A DNA stretch of 64,000 bases from an uncultured Alphaproteobacteria bacterium (GCA_934277435.1 CAKQUE010000003.1:45780-109779); one strand, 5' to 3'; positions 45,160 through 54,605 are shown, counted from the stretch's first letter. The notes: a model not told the origin generated them from the letters alone. A program made the numbers and translations.

Positions 45160-46265
45160 AAAATTTAGTAGTTGGGGCGGGGTTTTCCGGCGCGACGATT
45201 GCCCGAAAAATTGCCGAAGAACTTAATCAAAAAGTGGTGGTGATAGACGCCAAAGAGCACATCGCCGGCAACGCGTATGACTACCGCGACCGCAACGGCA
45301 TTATGATTCATAAATACGGTTCGCATATTTTTCACACCAATTTAGAAAATGTGTGGAATTTTGTCAGCCGTTTTGCCGCTTTCAACACCTATATGCACAA
45401 AGTGATTGCGGTTATTGACGGCGTTGAAACGACCATACCTTTTAATTTGCGCACTTTGTACGATGTTTTTCCAGAAAGTATGGCGCGCCGTATGGAAGAA
45501 AAGTTGCTGACACATTTTTCCTATAACAAAAAAGTGCCGATTTTAGAGTTTCAAAAACAAGATGACGCTGATTTGAAATTTTTGGCGGATTATGTTTATG
45601 AAAAGGTGTTTTTGCACTACACCACCAAACAGTGGGGCGTCAATCCCAATGAAGTAGACGGCGCTGTGACCGCGCGAGTGCCGGTGTATATTTCGTGCGA
45701 CGAACGCTATTTTCAAGACAAATATCAGGGGATTCCGTTTTGCGGCTATACCGAAACCATAAAGAATATGCTGAATCACCCAAACATAGAAGTGCGGCTA
45801 AACACTAAATTTGCGGAATATAAAGAACCGTACGACCGCTTGTTTTATACCGGACCGATTGACGAGTTTTTTGGCTACGAGTTTGGCGAACTGCCATACC
45901 GCAGTGTTAATTTTGAGCTGCAGGAATTGGATATGCCGTATTATCAAAGCAACGCGGTAGTGAACTATCCGTGCAACTATGATTTTACGCGTATTCATGA
46001 GTATAAATATTATCTGAATGATTTGAGCGCCAAAACCGTGATAGCCAAGGAATATTCCGAAGCTTTTGAGCGCGGCAAAAATGAAAGATACTATCCAATT
46101 CCAAATGAGGCGAATGCGGCTTTATATGCCAAATATTCAGCCAAAGCCAAAACTTTAAACAACGTATATTTTTTGGGCCGTCTCGGCGACTATCGCTATT
46201 ATGATATGGATAAAGCCATCAACCGCGCCCTAGAACTTTTTGAAGAGATTAAACTGGAGAAATAA
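45156..46265 (+). CDS. glf: UDP-galactopyranose mutase
   Basis: A 369-aa flavoenzyme converting UDP-galactopyranose to UDP-galactofuranose. The FAD motif LVVGAGFSGATIARKIAE at the N terminus, KYGSHIFHTN, and YTGPIDEFFGYEFG with GRLGDYRYYDMDKAI at the end are diagnostic. It indicates a galactofuranose-containing surface polysaccharide. Tightly packed between two GT2 genes. Confidence 0.96.
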   Translation: MKNLVVGAGFSGATIARKIAEELNQKVVVIDAKEHIAGNAYDYRDRNGIMIHKYGSHIFHTNLENVWNFVSRFAAFNTYMHKVIAVIDGVETTIPFNLRTLYDVFPESMARRMEEKLLTHFSYNKKVPILEFQKQDDADLKFLADYVYEKVFLHYTTKQWGVNPNEVDGAVTARVPVYISCDERYFQDKYQGIPFCGYTETIKNMLNHPNIEVRLNTKFAEYKEPYDRLFYTGPIDEFFGYEFGELPYRSVNFELQELDMPYYQSNAVVNYPCNYDFTRIHEYKYYLNDLSAKTVIAKEYSEAFERGKNERYYPIPNEANAALYAKYSAKAKTLNNVYFLGRLGDYRYYDMDKAINRALELFEEIKLEK

Positions 46266-46266
46266 A

Positions 46267-47391
46267 ATGAACAAAAAACAGCCAAAAGTATCTGTAGTTG
46301 TACCGATTTATGGTGTAGAAAAATATCTTAATCAATGCGTAGACAGTATTTTAGCCCAAACGCTGAAAGATATTGAAATTATTTTGGTTGATGATGGTTC
46401 AAAGGATAAATGTCCGCAAATTGTGGATGAATATGCCAAAAAAGATAAAAGAGTTATTGCCATACACCAACCCAATGGCGGCTATGGTCGAGCTGTAAAT
46501 CATGGTATAGAGGTCGCTACCGGCGAATATATTGGTATTGTAGAATCCGATGACTGGATAGCCCCTACAATGTATGAAGAATTATATAAAAATGCAATCA
46601 AGAATAATACAGATATTACAAAAGCAGGTTTTTATCGTTATAATTCTCAATTACCTGAAAAAGATCAAAATGTAATATGGAAATCAGAATATCAAGATAT
46701 ATTTGAGGCGCCTAAAAACGTTTTTACAGTAGAAAAATATCCTTTAATTATTGCTTTTCATGCAAGCATTTGGTCTTCAATATATAAATCAGATTTTATT
46801 AAACAACAAAAGGTAAATGAAAGTAAATCAGCTAGCTATCAAGATTTTCCTTTTATGATTGAAGCTATGTGTAGAGCAAATAGAATCTCTGTTGTTCATA
46901 AAGCATTAGTCCATTATCGTATGGAAGAGGGGCAGAATTCATCAACTATACGCCGTGATGAAAGATTAATTTTGATGCCAAAACAATGTATTGAGGGTAA
47001 GAGATTATTAAAAAAATATGGAAAATATGAGCTCTTGAAAGAAGAATTTTATTTTCATGCTTTTCTAGCCTGTTTAGGTTTTTATTATAATATAGAATGG
47101 AAATATAAAAAGACTTATTATCAAGTTTTGAGAGAGTTATTTTCTGATTTAAAAAATGATAAAGATTTTAAATTTAAATATTTCAATTTTAGACATAGGA
47201 GAATTTTAAAGCATATTATTGCAGGAGAATTCTATAGAAGTATTTTTGATTTGCGTCCATTGAGAGATTTAAGAAGATTTTTGTTCAGTATACATTTTTC
47301 TAGACAAGGTCATTGTATTCAATTTATGGGGATTCAAATTTCGAAGGGATTTTATAAAACAAGACCTGCAATTATAAAAATCTGCATTTAA
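46267..47391 (+). CDS. Family 2 glycosyltransferase
   Basis: A 374-aa GT2 enzyme paralogous to the first (VSVVVPIYGVEKYLNQCVDS, LVDDGSKDKCP, ESDDW). Start at 46267 chosen for the GGAG site; glf ends one base upstream. Base composition falls sharply after about 46620: the first third looks like the neighbours, the rest is very AT-rich, so the gene may be mosaic. The C-terminal part is Lys/Arg/aromatic-rich and lacks membrane spans. Confidence 0.88.
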   Translation: MNKKQPKVSVVVPIYGVEKYLNQCVDSILAQTLKDIEIILVDDGSKDKCPQIVDEYAKKDKRVIAIHQPNGGYGRAVNHGIEVATGEYIGIVESDDWIAPTMYEELYKNAIKNNTDITKAGFYRYNSQLPEKDQNVIWKSEYQDIFEAPKNVFTVEKYPLIIAFHASIWSSIYKSDFIKQQKVNESKSASYQDFPFMIEAMCRANRISVVHKALVHYRMEEGQNSSTIRRDERLILMPKQCIEGKRLLKKYGKYELLKEEFYFHAFLACLGFYYNIEWKYKKTYYQVLRELFSDLKNDKDFKFKYFNFRHRRILKHIIAGEFYRSIFDLRPLRDLRRFLFSIHFSRQGHCIQFMGIQISKGFYKTRPAIIKICI

Positions 47392-47409
47392 ATTGAATGA
47401 GGAAAAATA

Positions 47410-48186
47410 ATGAAAAAATTAATCATTAAAGGGTTTACTCATTTTATCAGTGATAAAAATAAAAGAAAACAAGTGAGAAACATTCTTTTACATGGTGATG
47501 TCGTTTTACCATCTTTACCAAAAAAGACACCAATAGGATATTCAATAAATGGAAAAAATAATAAAATAATTATTGTTGAAAATGGTGTTGAGCGAGATTT
47601 AAAAGTTGGCGAAACAATTGCTGGGTTAAAAATTGAAATTAATGGCAATAATAATGTAGTAAAGCTTGAATTGCCAATAAAAGCAGAAAATTCATTCATT
47701 CAAATAGGAAATGATAACGTTTGTGTAAATATTGCTTCAACGCAATGTTTTTATAATGTTTTTATTAGATGTTGTTTTGGAACAGGGCAAGTTTGTAAAA
47801 TTGGAAGAAATACCACAATTTGCAGTGCTAATATTATATTAGATGCTTTGGGTTCCTGCATAATTGGCGAGGATTGTATGTTTTCAAATTCAATTCAAAT
47901 TTGGCCGACTGATGGTCATTCGATTCTAGATGCGAATACCGGAGAAATTCTAAATGAACCTAAAGGTGCGGTTACCATCGGTAATCATGTTTGGGTAGGC
48001 GAGGCGGCGCGGATTACCAAAAACGCCCGTATTCATGATAATTCAATTATCGGCGGTGGCGCGGTTGCTTATAAGGATTATGAAGAAAGTAATGTCATTA
48101 TTGCCGGTAATCCTGGGAAAATCGTACGCCGCAACATAACGTGGGATAGGCGTAATACCTACTTTTTGCAAAGAGATAGAAAGTAA
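47410..48186 (+). CDS. Left-handed beta-helix acyltransferase
   Basis: A 258-aa protein with hexapeptide repeats in the second half (IGRNTTICSANIILDALGSC, TIGNHVWVGEAARITKNAR), ending IIAGNPGKIVRRNI, typical of CatB/WbbJ-like O-acetyltransferases. The N-terminal half has NNKIIIVENG-type repeats that also look beta-helical. It probably acetylates a sugar of the surface glycan. AT-rich until about 47950, then normal composition, so it shares the mosaic core with the preceding gene. A UUCG terminator follows. Confidence 0.85.
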   Translation: MKKLIIKGFTHFISDKNKRKQVRNILLHGDVVLPSLPKKTPIGYSINGKNNKIIIVENGVERDLKVGETIAGLKIEINGNNNVVKLELPIKAENSFIQIGNDNVCVNIASTQCFYNVFIRCCFGTGQVCKIGRNTTICSANIILDALGSCIIGEDCMFSNSIQIWPTDGHSILDANTGEILNEPKGAVTIGNHVWVGEAARITKNARIHDNSIIGGGAVAYKDYEESNVIIAGNPGKIVRRNITWDRRNTYFLQRDRK

Positions 48187-48232
48187 TTTTTAGATTTTAT
48201 AAAAAAAAATTTAAAAAATATGCATTATTTGC

Positions 48233-48318
48233 TTGCAATTCTCTTTATAGTTTGCTATAAGCATAATTACAACCTACAAATCAAATACACACAGCTCCCT
48301 TCGGGGAGCATTTTTTTT
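48233..48318 (+). ncRNA. Candidate small RNA with UUCG terminator
   Basis: TTGCAA (48233-48238), 17 nt, TATAAG (48256-48261, preceded by TGC) would start a transcript near 48268. About 25 nt of unstructured A/C-rich sequence follow, then GCTCCC-TTCG-GGGAGC (48294-48309) and T8. The unit is a compact promoter-plus-terminator of about 50 nt; it also ends the upstream polysaccharide operon. No known family recognised. Confidence 0.45.
48294..48318 (+). terminator. Terminator with UUCG tetraloop
   Basis: GCTCCC / GGGAGC stem closed by TTCG, followed by ATTTTTTTT. Confidence 0.92.
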
Positions 48319-48321
48319 ATC

Positions 48322-48548
48322 ATTTAACCAGCGTCCTTAGTATTTTTACCATCGCCGTCATTCTTGCCACCACACCCTGCTGGCTGTGGTCGGCGAGAAT
48401 CCATAACGCCATTGCTACAGCAATGTCAATATGCGTTGCCGTTGGCAACAAAGTCATGGATACTCGGGATTGGCACATCCTGTGGGGTGTGCCACCCAAG
48501 TATGACGTTTCTACCCTCGTTGTCATTCTTGCCAGATGCAGCAACATC
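48322..48548. repeat. Dispersed palindromic repeat, third block
   Basis: Contains the 42-bp hairpin of 19876-19917 in inverse orientation at 48461-48502 (TACTCGGGATTGGCACA arm) and the GCCATTGC / GTTGCCGTTGGCAAC units near 48408-48450. No gene. The shared units make this a dispersed intergenic repeat family. Confidence 0.8.
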
Positions 48549-48566
48549 TTTCTAGTTCGTAAGGGC

Positions 48567-48598
48567 TAAAAAAAGGGTAGTGCTTTTGACGCTACCCT
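48567..48598 (-). terminator. Terminator of fadL
   Basis: AGGGTAG (48574-48580) with CTACCCT (48592-48598); minus-strand T7 follows. Confidence 0.85.
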
Positions 48599-48624
48599 GT
48601 TTCTTTTGGCGATTTGCTTGTAGC

Positions 48625-49902
48625 TTAGAACGCGTAGTTCACAGAAAAAGCAAATACTTTCACCGAGTTAGAATAGTCGGCCGAAACGTGCGAACCGTCG
48701 TTTCCGGTAACAGCCGAGTTCATTTTGGCGCTGTGGGCTTTAATGTAGGTGTAACCCATATCAAAGCTCAAGTTTTCATTATATTGATAGCCCAAACCCA
48801 TAGAATACCAAATACGGTCAGAATCTGGAATACGCGGTGTGCGGTGAGCATAACGAACGGCGCTTTGGTCATAGGCTAAGCCTAAACGCAGTTTCCATTG
48901 ATTATCAAGCATATAGCTTGTACCGATGGAATAAAAGTTGGTGTCGCGCCAGTTTTCTTTTACCTGAGCAATGTTGCCTTCTCCCGGCCTGTTTAAGCGG
49001 TCGCCGACAAAAGTCAGGTTTTGGAAAGAACTCCAGAACACGCGCTGATATTCAGCCATAACCGCCCATTTTTCATTGATGTCGTGATAAACACCCATAG
49101 AAAGCATGGCCGGAGTGGTTAATTTGGCGCTGATTTTTTGGTTCATCAAAGCGTCAGCTTTGGCTCCGTCAGGAATTCCCATTGCTGTATAAGCGCTGCC
49201 GCTTGATTTCATTTTACCTTTTAATTTGTGGTCTATTTTGCTGCGATAACCAACACCAACACGGGTTGCGTCGCTAAATTCATACATGGCGCCCAATTGG
49301 TAGCCCATGTCAAAATCGTTGCCGTTTTCGGTAACCAAACCGGTTCGAGAATTGTTGTGGCTGCTGGTCAGGTGCGCCCAAACATATTGCATTTGCACAC
49401 CGGCACCCAAAGACAACTTATCTGTTGCCTTATAAGCAAACATCGGGGTAATGGTGCCGGATTTCAAATCCGAGGTAATACCATGGTCGGAGCCAATCCA
49501 ATCTCTGTCATATTTTGTAATCATGCCAAACGGAGAATTTGCGGCAATAGCGGCAAAAGCCCTGTCGTTAAGTTGATATGATACTGTGCCGTTTGGCGAA
49601 ACAGCTGCGTGAACAACGTTTTCAACGTCGGCTCCGCGGGTGCCGCTTTCACTCATAACATTTTTAGCTGTGGCGCGCGGTGCAATGTAGGTTGCGCCCA
49701 AGTTTACCTGCAAGCCTTTTTGGCGAGTTAAACCGGCGGCGTTATAATATGCGTAAGAACCGTTTTCTGCACCGGCAGTTGCGCCGGCAAAAGCGTTACC
49801 TTGAGCGGCAGCTGACTGTTCTCTTAAATGGAAACCGGCGGCCATAGCGCTGGTAGAGAGCAGAAGGGTGCTCAAGGCGGTTAATGTAAGAACCTTTTTC
49901 AT
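48625..49902 (-). CDS. fadL: FadL/OmpP1-type outer-membrane transporter
   Basis: A 425-aa beta-barrel with signal peptide MKKVLTLTALSTLLLSTSAMA cleaved before AGFHLREQS. The N-terminal hatch motif (GNAFAGATAGAENGSYAYYN) and NAAGLTR match FadL/TodX proteins, which take up long-chain fatty acids and other hydrophobic compounds. C-terminal Phe (FSVNYAF) is typical for BAM-assembled porins. It is divergent from the Aas-like acyltransferase/ligase gene, 210 bp away, suggesting uptake plus activation of fatty acids. Confidence 0.93.
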   Translation of the reverse strand: MKKVLTLTALSTLLLSTSAMAAGFHLREQSAAAQGNAFAGATAGAENGSYAYYNAAGLTRQKGLQVNLGATYIAPRATAKNVMSESGTRGADVENVVHAAVSPNGTVSYQLNDRAFAAIAANSPFGMITKYDRDWIGSDHGITSDLKSGTITPMFAYKATDKLSLGAGVQMQYVWAHLTSSHNNSRTGLVTENGNDFDMGYQLGAMYEFSDATRVGVGYRSKIDHKLKGKMKSSGSAYTAMGIPDGAKADALMNQKISAKLTTPAMLSMGVYHDINEKWAVMAEYQRVFWSSFQNLTFVGDRLNRPGEGNIAQVKENWRDTNFYSIGTSYMLDNQWKLRLGLAYDQSAVRYAHRTPRIPDSDRIWYSMGLGYQYNENLSFDMGYTYIKAHSAKMNSAVTGNDGSHVSADYSNSVKVFAFSVNYAF

Positions 49903-50112
49903 TTTAAACCTTTATATTATTAAAACATGGTAACCCAAATAAATTTGCGTTACGTAGGGCGCACCATACAGCAATATATCAATTTTGGCAAGTTTTTGGC
50001 GTAAATCTGGGGATAAAATTTGAAAAATATTGTAAAAACAAAAAGTTATATGCAAAAAATGACCTGTTGATGACTCTGGCGTTTTTTCTTTACAAATCGT
50101 TAATAATATTAT

Positions 50113-52335
50113 ATGGATAGGGTATTATTTAACAACAGAAAGGTTGGACTTGTGAAAGAGTTTGTCAGATTTTGCCTGCGAACGGTTTTGCGTTTGATGA
50201 AAGCAAAATGTATTTTTGAATTTGATGTGAACAATTTGCCGAAAAAGGGCGTTTATGTGGTTAACCACGTTTCTTATTTGGACCCGATTTTGCTGTTTGC
50301 ATTTCTCCCAGGTAATCCGGTATTTGCCTTAAACGGGCATTTGTATCGCCGTCATTGGATTAGTTTTTTGATGGGACGCGCCGATGTGATAAAATTTAAT
50401 CCGATTGAGCCGTCAGACATCAAAAAGCTGATTGCCAAAGTAGATGAGGGGCGTCTGGTTGTTATTTTTGCCGAAGGACGTATTACCGAAAACGGCGGTC
50501 TGATGAAGATTTATGAAGCTCCGGGGTTGGTGGCCGATAAGTCTAAATCTCCGATTATTCCGGTTTGGATAGATGGCCCGCAATATGGCTATTTTTCTAA
50601 AACTAAAGGCAAACTACCGCATCGTCCGCTGCCAAAAATGCGTATTTATGTGGGCGAACCGCGCAGCTTTAAGCTGAAAGACGAACTGCGCCGCCAACGT
50701 GACCACATCAGCAATGAAGTTTATATGATTTTGCGCGAAATGTGCTTCAATATTAATTATGATAAAAATATTTCTTTGTTCGCGCAGCTGATGAAAACCG
50801 CCAAGGTTTATTCTCGCACCGGATTCTTTTCTAAGCGTCCGCGGATTATTGAAGATATCAACCGCAAGCAAAAGTCTTATAAAGATATCATTATCGCTTC
50901 TTTTGCTTTGGGACGCAGTTTCAAAAAGTTTACCAAAGTTGATGAAAATGTTGGTATTTTATTGCCTAACGCTATTGCTACGGTTTGTACGTTTTTCGGG
51001 CTTTCTGCCTATAACCGCACTCCGGTGATGATTAATTTTTCGGTTGGCTCCAAAAATATGATTTCTATGTGCAAAACCGCGTTGGTTAAAACTGTTTTGA
51101 CCTCTCGTTCTTTTGTGATTAAAGCCAAAATGGAAAATGTGATAGAAGATATGAAAAACGCCGGCTGCAATATTGTTTATTTGGAAGATATTGCTAAAAA
51201 AATGTCGCTGTGGACTAAAATCGGCGCCTATATCAGCTACAAGCTTAAACATGTTCCGCACAAAACCGGCGGTGATAAAAAGGCGGTTATTCTGTTTACT
51301 TCCGGTTCGGAAGGCGCTCCGAAAGGCGTTGTTTTGAGCCATGCCAACATTATCGCCAATATCAAACAAATGACGGCGATTCAGACTATTAACTTCAAAG
51401 ATTTGTTGTTTAACGCTTTGCCTATGTTCCATAGTTTTGGTTTGACTGTGGGGACTCTGTTCCCGCTGTTTGAAGGCTCAAAGCTGTTTTTGTATCCGTC
51501 TCCGCTGCACTATCGTGTGGTTGCCGAGCTGGTTTATGAACTGGGCGCAACTTTGATGCTTGGTACAGATACATTCTTGCGCGGTTATGCCAAAATTGCC
51601 CACCCGTATGATTTCCACAATATCCGCTTGATGTATTCCGGCGGTGAGGCTGCCAAGTCTGATACTCGCAGCATGTGGATGGAGCATTCCGGCGTGCGTA
51701 TGATGGAAGCGTACGGCGCAACCGAATGTTCGCCGGTTATGACTGCAAATAACGGAATTTTCAACAAATTCGGTTCTATCGGTAAAATTATGCCGGGGAT
51801 GCAGTTTAAGATTCTGCCGGTTGATGGTATTGCCAACGGCGGTGAGCTGTGTGTAAAAGGTCCAAATGTTATGCAAGGCTATTATATGCCGACTAACCCT
51901 GGGGTTTTGGTTCCGCCGGAAAATGGTTGGTATCATACCGGCGATGTGGTAGAAATGGATGAAATCGGATTCTTTACGATTAAAGACCGCATTAAGCGTT
52001 TTGCTAAAATCGGCGGCGAAATGGTTTCGCTCAACGCCGTGCAAGATATGGTTGTGGACGCCACTAAGGAAATGGGACCTGAATATAGCTATGGCGTGGT
52101 TTCGATTCCGCATGAAAGCAAAGGTGAACAGATTGTTTTGGTAACCAACAATGAAAAAGTTACTTCGGCAATGCTGCATGAATATGTAAAAAATAACGGT
52201 ATGTCAGAGCTTTATTTGCCGCGTGTGATTTTGTATCACGAAAAATTACCGGTATTTGCTACTGGTAAGGCTGATAATGTGACGCTGAAAAAAGAAGTTA
52301 TGGCAGAACTCTGTTCGGTGGAAAACGCCGCCTAA
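50113..52335 (+). CDS. aas: Acyltransferase-acyl-ACP/CoA ligase fusion (Aas-like)
   Basis: A 740-aa two-domain protein. Residues ~30-215 form a PlsC acyltransferase (NHVSYLD catalytic His-Asp, FAEGRIT block). The remainder is an AMP-forming ligase with P-loop ILFTSGSEGAPKGV, EAYGATECSPVM, WYHTGDVVEMDE and the KIGGEMVS lysine region. In E. coli Aas re-acylates lysophospholipids with fatty acids. No lplT transporter is attached. A GTG at 50152 has a better ribosome site (AGAAAGG eight bases upstream) than ATG 50113 and would give 727 aa. Confidence 0.9.
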   Translation: MDRVLFNNRKVGLVKEFVRFCLRTVLRLMKAKCIFEFDVNNLPKKGVYVVNHVSYLDPILLFAFLPGNPVFALNGHLYRRHWISFLMGRADVIKFNPIEPSDIKKLIAKVDEGRLVVIFAEGRITENGGLMKIYEAPGLVADKSKSPIIPVWIDGPQYGYFSKTKGKLPHRPLPKMRIYVGEPRSFKLKDELRRQRDHISNEVYMILREMCFNINYDKNISLFAQLMKTAKVYSRTGFFSKRPRIIEDINRKQKSYKDIIIASFALGRSFKKFTKVDENVGILLPNAIATVCTFFGLSAYNRTPVMINFSVGSKNMISMCKTALVKTVLTSRSFVIKAKMENVIEDMKNAGCNIVYLEDIAKKMSLWTKIGAYISYKLKHVPHKTGGDKKAVILFTSGSEGAPKGVVLSHANIIANIKQMTAIQTINFKDLLFNALPMFHSFGLTVGTLFPLFEGSKLFLYPSPLHYRVVAELVYELGATLMLGTDTFLRGYAKIAHPYDFHNIRLMYSGGEAAKSDTRSMWMEHSGVRMMEAYGATECSPVMTANNGIFNKFGSIGKIMPGMQFKILPVDGIANGGELCVKGPNVMQGYYMPTNPGVLVPPENGWYHTGDVVEMDEIGFFTIKDRIKRFAKIGGEMVSLNAVQDMVVDATKEMGPEYSYGVVSIPHESKGEQIVLVTNNEKVTSAMLHEYVKNNGMSELYLPRVILYHEKLPVFATGKADNVTLKKEVMAELCSVENAA

Positions 52336-52347
52336 AAAATGTGCAAC

Positions 52348-52385
52348 AACGGCTTTTTGTGATTGCGATTTTGCAAAAAGCCGTT
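52348..52385. terminator. Hairpin between aas and ssb
   Basis: A perfect 12-bp stem AACGGCTTTTTG / CAAAAAGCCGTT. There is no adjoining T-tract, so it may be a weak terminator or a processing site. Confidence 0.4.
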
Positions 52386-52422
52386 ATGCTTGTGACAAGT
52401 TTAATTTTTTTATAAGGATAAA

Positions 52423-52911
52423 ATGATGGTTGGAATAAACAAGGTTATTCTGGTTGGTAATTTGGGCTCTGATCCGGTGGTTAATAACACTCAATCCGGA
52501 ACTAAGGTTGTAAATTTGAATGTGGCTACTTCGGATAGCTGGAAAGACCGCAACACCGGTGAGCGCAAAGATAGAACCGAATGGCACCGCGTGGTGATTT
52601 TTAATCCTCAGTTGGCAGATACCGCCGAAAGATATTTGCGCAAAGGCTCTAAGGTTTATTTGGAAGGTCAATTGCAAACCCGTAAATGGACTGATAACAA
52701 CGGCGTAGACCGCTATACCACAGAAGTTGTTTTGCAAAGTTTCAATAGTGTGTTGGTTATGCTGGATTCTAAAAACGGCGGCGGCGACAGCGTTCCTGCC
52801 GGTGGTAACGATGTTTTCTCATCTGCTCCGGCTGCAGGCGGCACATCTTCTGGCTGGGATAACAGCGCGGCTTCTGCACCGTCAGATTTGGATGACGATA
52901 TTCCGTTTTAA
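52423..52911 (+). CDS. ssb: Single-stranded DNA-binding protein
   Basis: A 162-aa SSB with OB fold (INKVILVGNLGSDPVV, TEWHRVVIF, LEGQLQTRKW), a Gly/Ala/Ser-rich linker, and the acidic C-terminal peptide DLDDDIPF that recruits repair and replication partners. Ribosome site AAGGATAAA. Two consecutive ATGs at 52423/52426. Followed by a terminator. Confidence 0.97.
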   Translation: MMVGINKVILVGNLGSDPVVNNTQSGTKVVNLNVATSDSWKDRNTGERKDRTEWHRVVIFNPQLADTAERYLRKGSKVYLEGQLQTRKWTDNNGVDRYTTEVVLQSFNSVLVMLDSKNGGGDSVPAGGNDVFSSAPAAGGTSSGWDNSAASAPSDLDDDIPF

Positions 52912-52933
52912 TCAAGGGATTTTCCCTAAGAGG

Positions 52934-52965
52934 CTTCGGATTCTATCGTCCGGAGTTTCTTTATT
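52934..52965 (+). terminator. Terminator of ssb
   Basis: CTTCGGA / TCCGGAG stem (one wobble, 52934-52955) followed by TTTCTTTATTTT. Confidence 0.75.
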
Positions 52966-52987
52966 TTAAATAATGCGAGGTAAAAGT

Positions 52988-54076
52988 ATGAAAGTTTTGG
53001 TTGGTTTAAGCGGCGGCGTGGATTCTTCGGTTACGGCTTGTTTGCTCAAACAACAAGGTTATGAAGTGATTGGTGCCACCATGTCTATTTGGGATAAAAA
53101 CACGCATTTTAGCGGTGACGCCCATGCCGATTCTTGCTTTTCTCCGCATGAAGAACAAGACATTGAGGCGGCGCGCGCTTTGTGCCAAAAAATCGGGATT
53201 CCGTATTATGTTTTGGATTGTTCGGCTCGCTATAAACAGATGGTGCTGGAAAATTTCAAACATGAATATAAGGCCGGCCGCACGCCGAACCCGTGCGTGA
53301 TGTGCAATTCATATATCAAATTTAACGCTTTGCCGGAGGAGGCTGCCGCGCAGGGAATTGAATTTGATAAGTTTGCCACCGGACACTATGCGCAAGTTTG
53401 CTTTGATGAAAACCGCAATCGTTATGTGATTAAACGCGGTTTGGATCACACAAAAGACCAGTCGTATTTTTTGTATCGCTTAAATCAAGAGCAGTTATCC
53501 AAAGTTATGATGCCGCTTGGCGGGTTGACTAAAAAACGTGTGCGCGAGCTGGCGCATGAGTTTGGTTTGGAGGTTTCGGATAAACCTGATAGTCAGGATT
53601 TTTATACCGGCGATATTAACGACATTTTGCAAAATGAACCGCAGGTAGGTAATTTTGTGACCAGCGACGGGAGAGTTTTGGGGCAGCACCAAGGAATTTG
53701 GCATTATACTGTTGGCCAGCGCCGCGGTATGGGTATAGCTGCCGAGCGTCCGCTCTATGTGTTGGGCTTTAATAAAGAAAAAAATGAAGTTATTGTCGGT
53801 TTTGAAGAAGAGTGCGAGCGCTCGGGATTGATTGCTTCGGATTTATGCGGCGAGGTGGTTAACTTGTCCGCTCCTCTTGAGTGTGAAGCTAAAATCCGCT
53901 CTTCACAGCAGCCTATGCCGGTAAAAGTTACTCCATTGGCTGATGGCAAAATAGAAGTTCGCTTCTATGCCAAACAAAAGGCTATCGCTCCGGGGCAATC
54001 GGTTGTTTTCTATCATAAAGATGCAGAAAATGATGAGGTTTTGCTCGGCGGCGGTATCATCGATTCCAATATGTAG
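52988..54076 (+). CDS. mnmA: tRNA-specific 2-thiouridylase MnmA
   Basis: A 362-aa enzyme thiolating U34 of tRNAs for Lys, Glu and Gln. The PP-loop VGLSGGVDSSVTACLL, the catalytic Cys in TPNPCVMCN and GHYAQV are present. The start at 52988 is chosen because GAGG lies seven bases upstream; an ATG at 52973 is in frame without a ribosome site. Convergent with tadA at a five-base gap. Confidence 0.96.
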   Translation: MKVLVGLSGGVDSSVTACLLKQQGYEVIGATMSIWDKNTHFSGDAHADSCFSPHEEQDIEAARALCQKIGIPYYVLDCSARYKQMVLENFKHEYKAGRTPNPCVMCNSYIKFNALPEEAAAQGIEFDKFATGHYAQVCFDENRNRYVIKRGLDHTKDQSYFLYRLNQEQLSKVMMPLGGLTKKRVRELAHEFGLEVSDKPDSQDFYTGDINDILQNEPQVGNFVTSDGRVLGQHQGIWHYTVGQRRGMGIAAERPLYVLGFNKEKNEVIVGFEEECERSGLIASDLCGEVVNLSAPLECEAKIRSSQQPMPVKVTPLADGKIEVRFYAKQKAIAPGQSVVFYHKDAENDEVLLGGGIIDSNM

Positions 54077-54081
54077 GGCGA

Positions 54082-54540
54082 TTATTTATTTCGTTTTTGC
54101 CTAAAAAAATCTTGCAATAATTTAGAGCATTCGGCTGCCAAAATTCCGCTCTCAACGTGAGGGTGGTGATGGCAGGTGGAGGCTTCAAAAAATTTTACGC
54201 CGCTGACAACTGCTCCGCCTTTTTCGTCTGTTGCGCCAAAATATAGATTGGAAATGCGGGCAAAAGAAATTGCTCCGGCACACATGGTGCAAGGTTCTAG
54301 TGTAACATATAAATCCATATCCCAAAGTCTGGTTTGTCCAAGTTCTTTGCAAGCTCGCTGAATGGCCAGAATTTCTGCATGAGCCGTGGCATCGCCGTTA
54401 TGAGCACTTTGGTTGCTGGCTTCGGCTATAATTTTTCCGGTTTGCCGGTCTACTACCACTGCGCCGATAGGCACTTCGTCATTATCTGCTGCTTTTTTTG
54501 CCAATTCCAAGGCTCGGCGCATGTAATCTTCTTTTTCCAT
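54082..54540 (-). CDS. tadA: tRNA-specific adenosine deaminase
   Basis: A 152-aa CDA-fold zinc enzyme that makes inosine at position 34 of tRNA-Arg(ACG). The zinc and proton-shuttle motif HAEILA and the PCTMCAG pair are intact, with DEVPIGAVVVD at the N terminus. Divergent from the pseudouridine synthase gene, the usual alphaproteobacterial neighbourhood (tadA, rluB, rsmD). Confidence 0.94.
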   Translation of the reverse strand: MEKEDYMRRALELAKKAADNDEVPIGAVVVDRQTGKIIAEASNQSAHNGDATAHAEILAIQRACKELGQTRLWDMDLYVTLEPCTMCAGAISFARISNLYFGATDEKGGAVVSGVKFFEASTCHHHPHVESGILAAECSKLLQDFFRQKRNK

Positions 54541-54605
54541 AGGTTCACTCTTTTTTCATAAATTTTTGCTACTATAGCGTAAAATATTATAAAAAGGAAG
54601 TAAAA

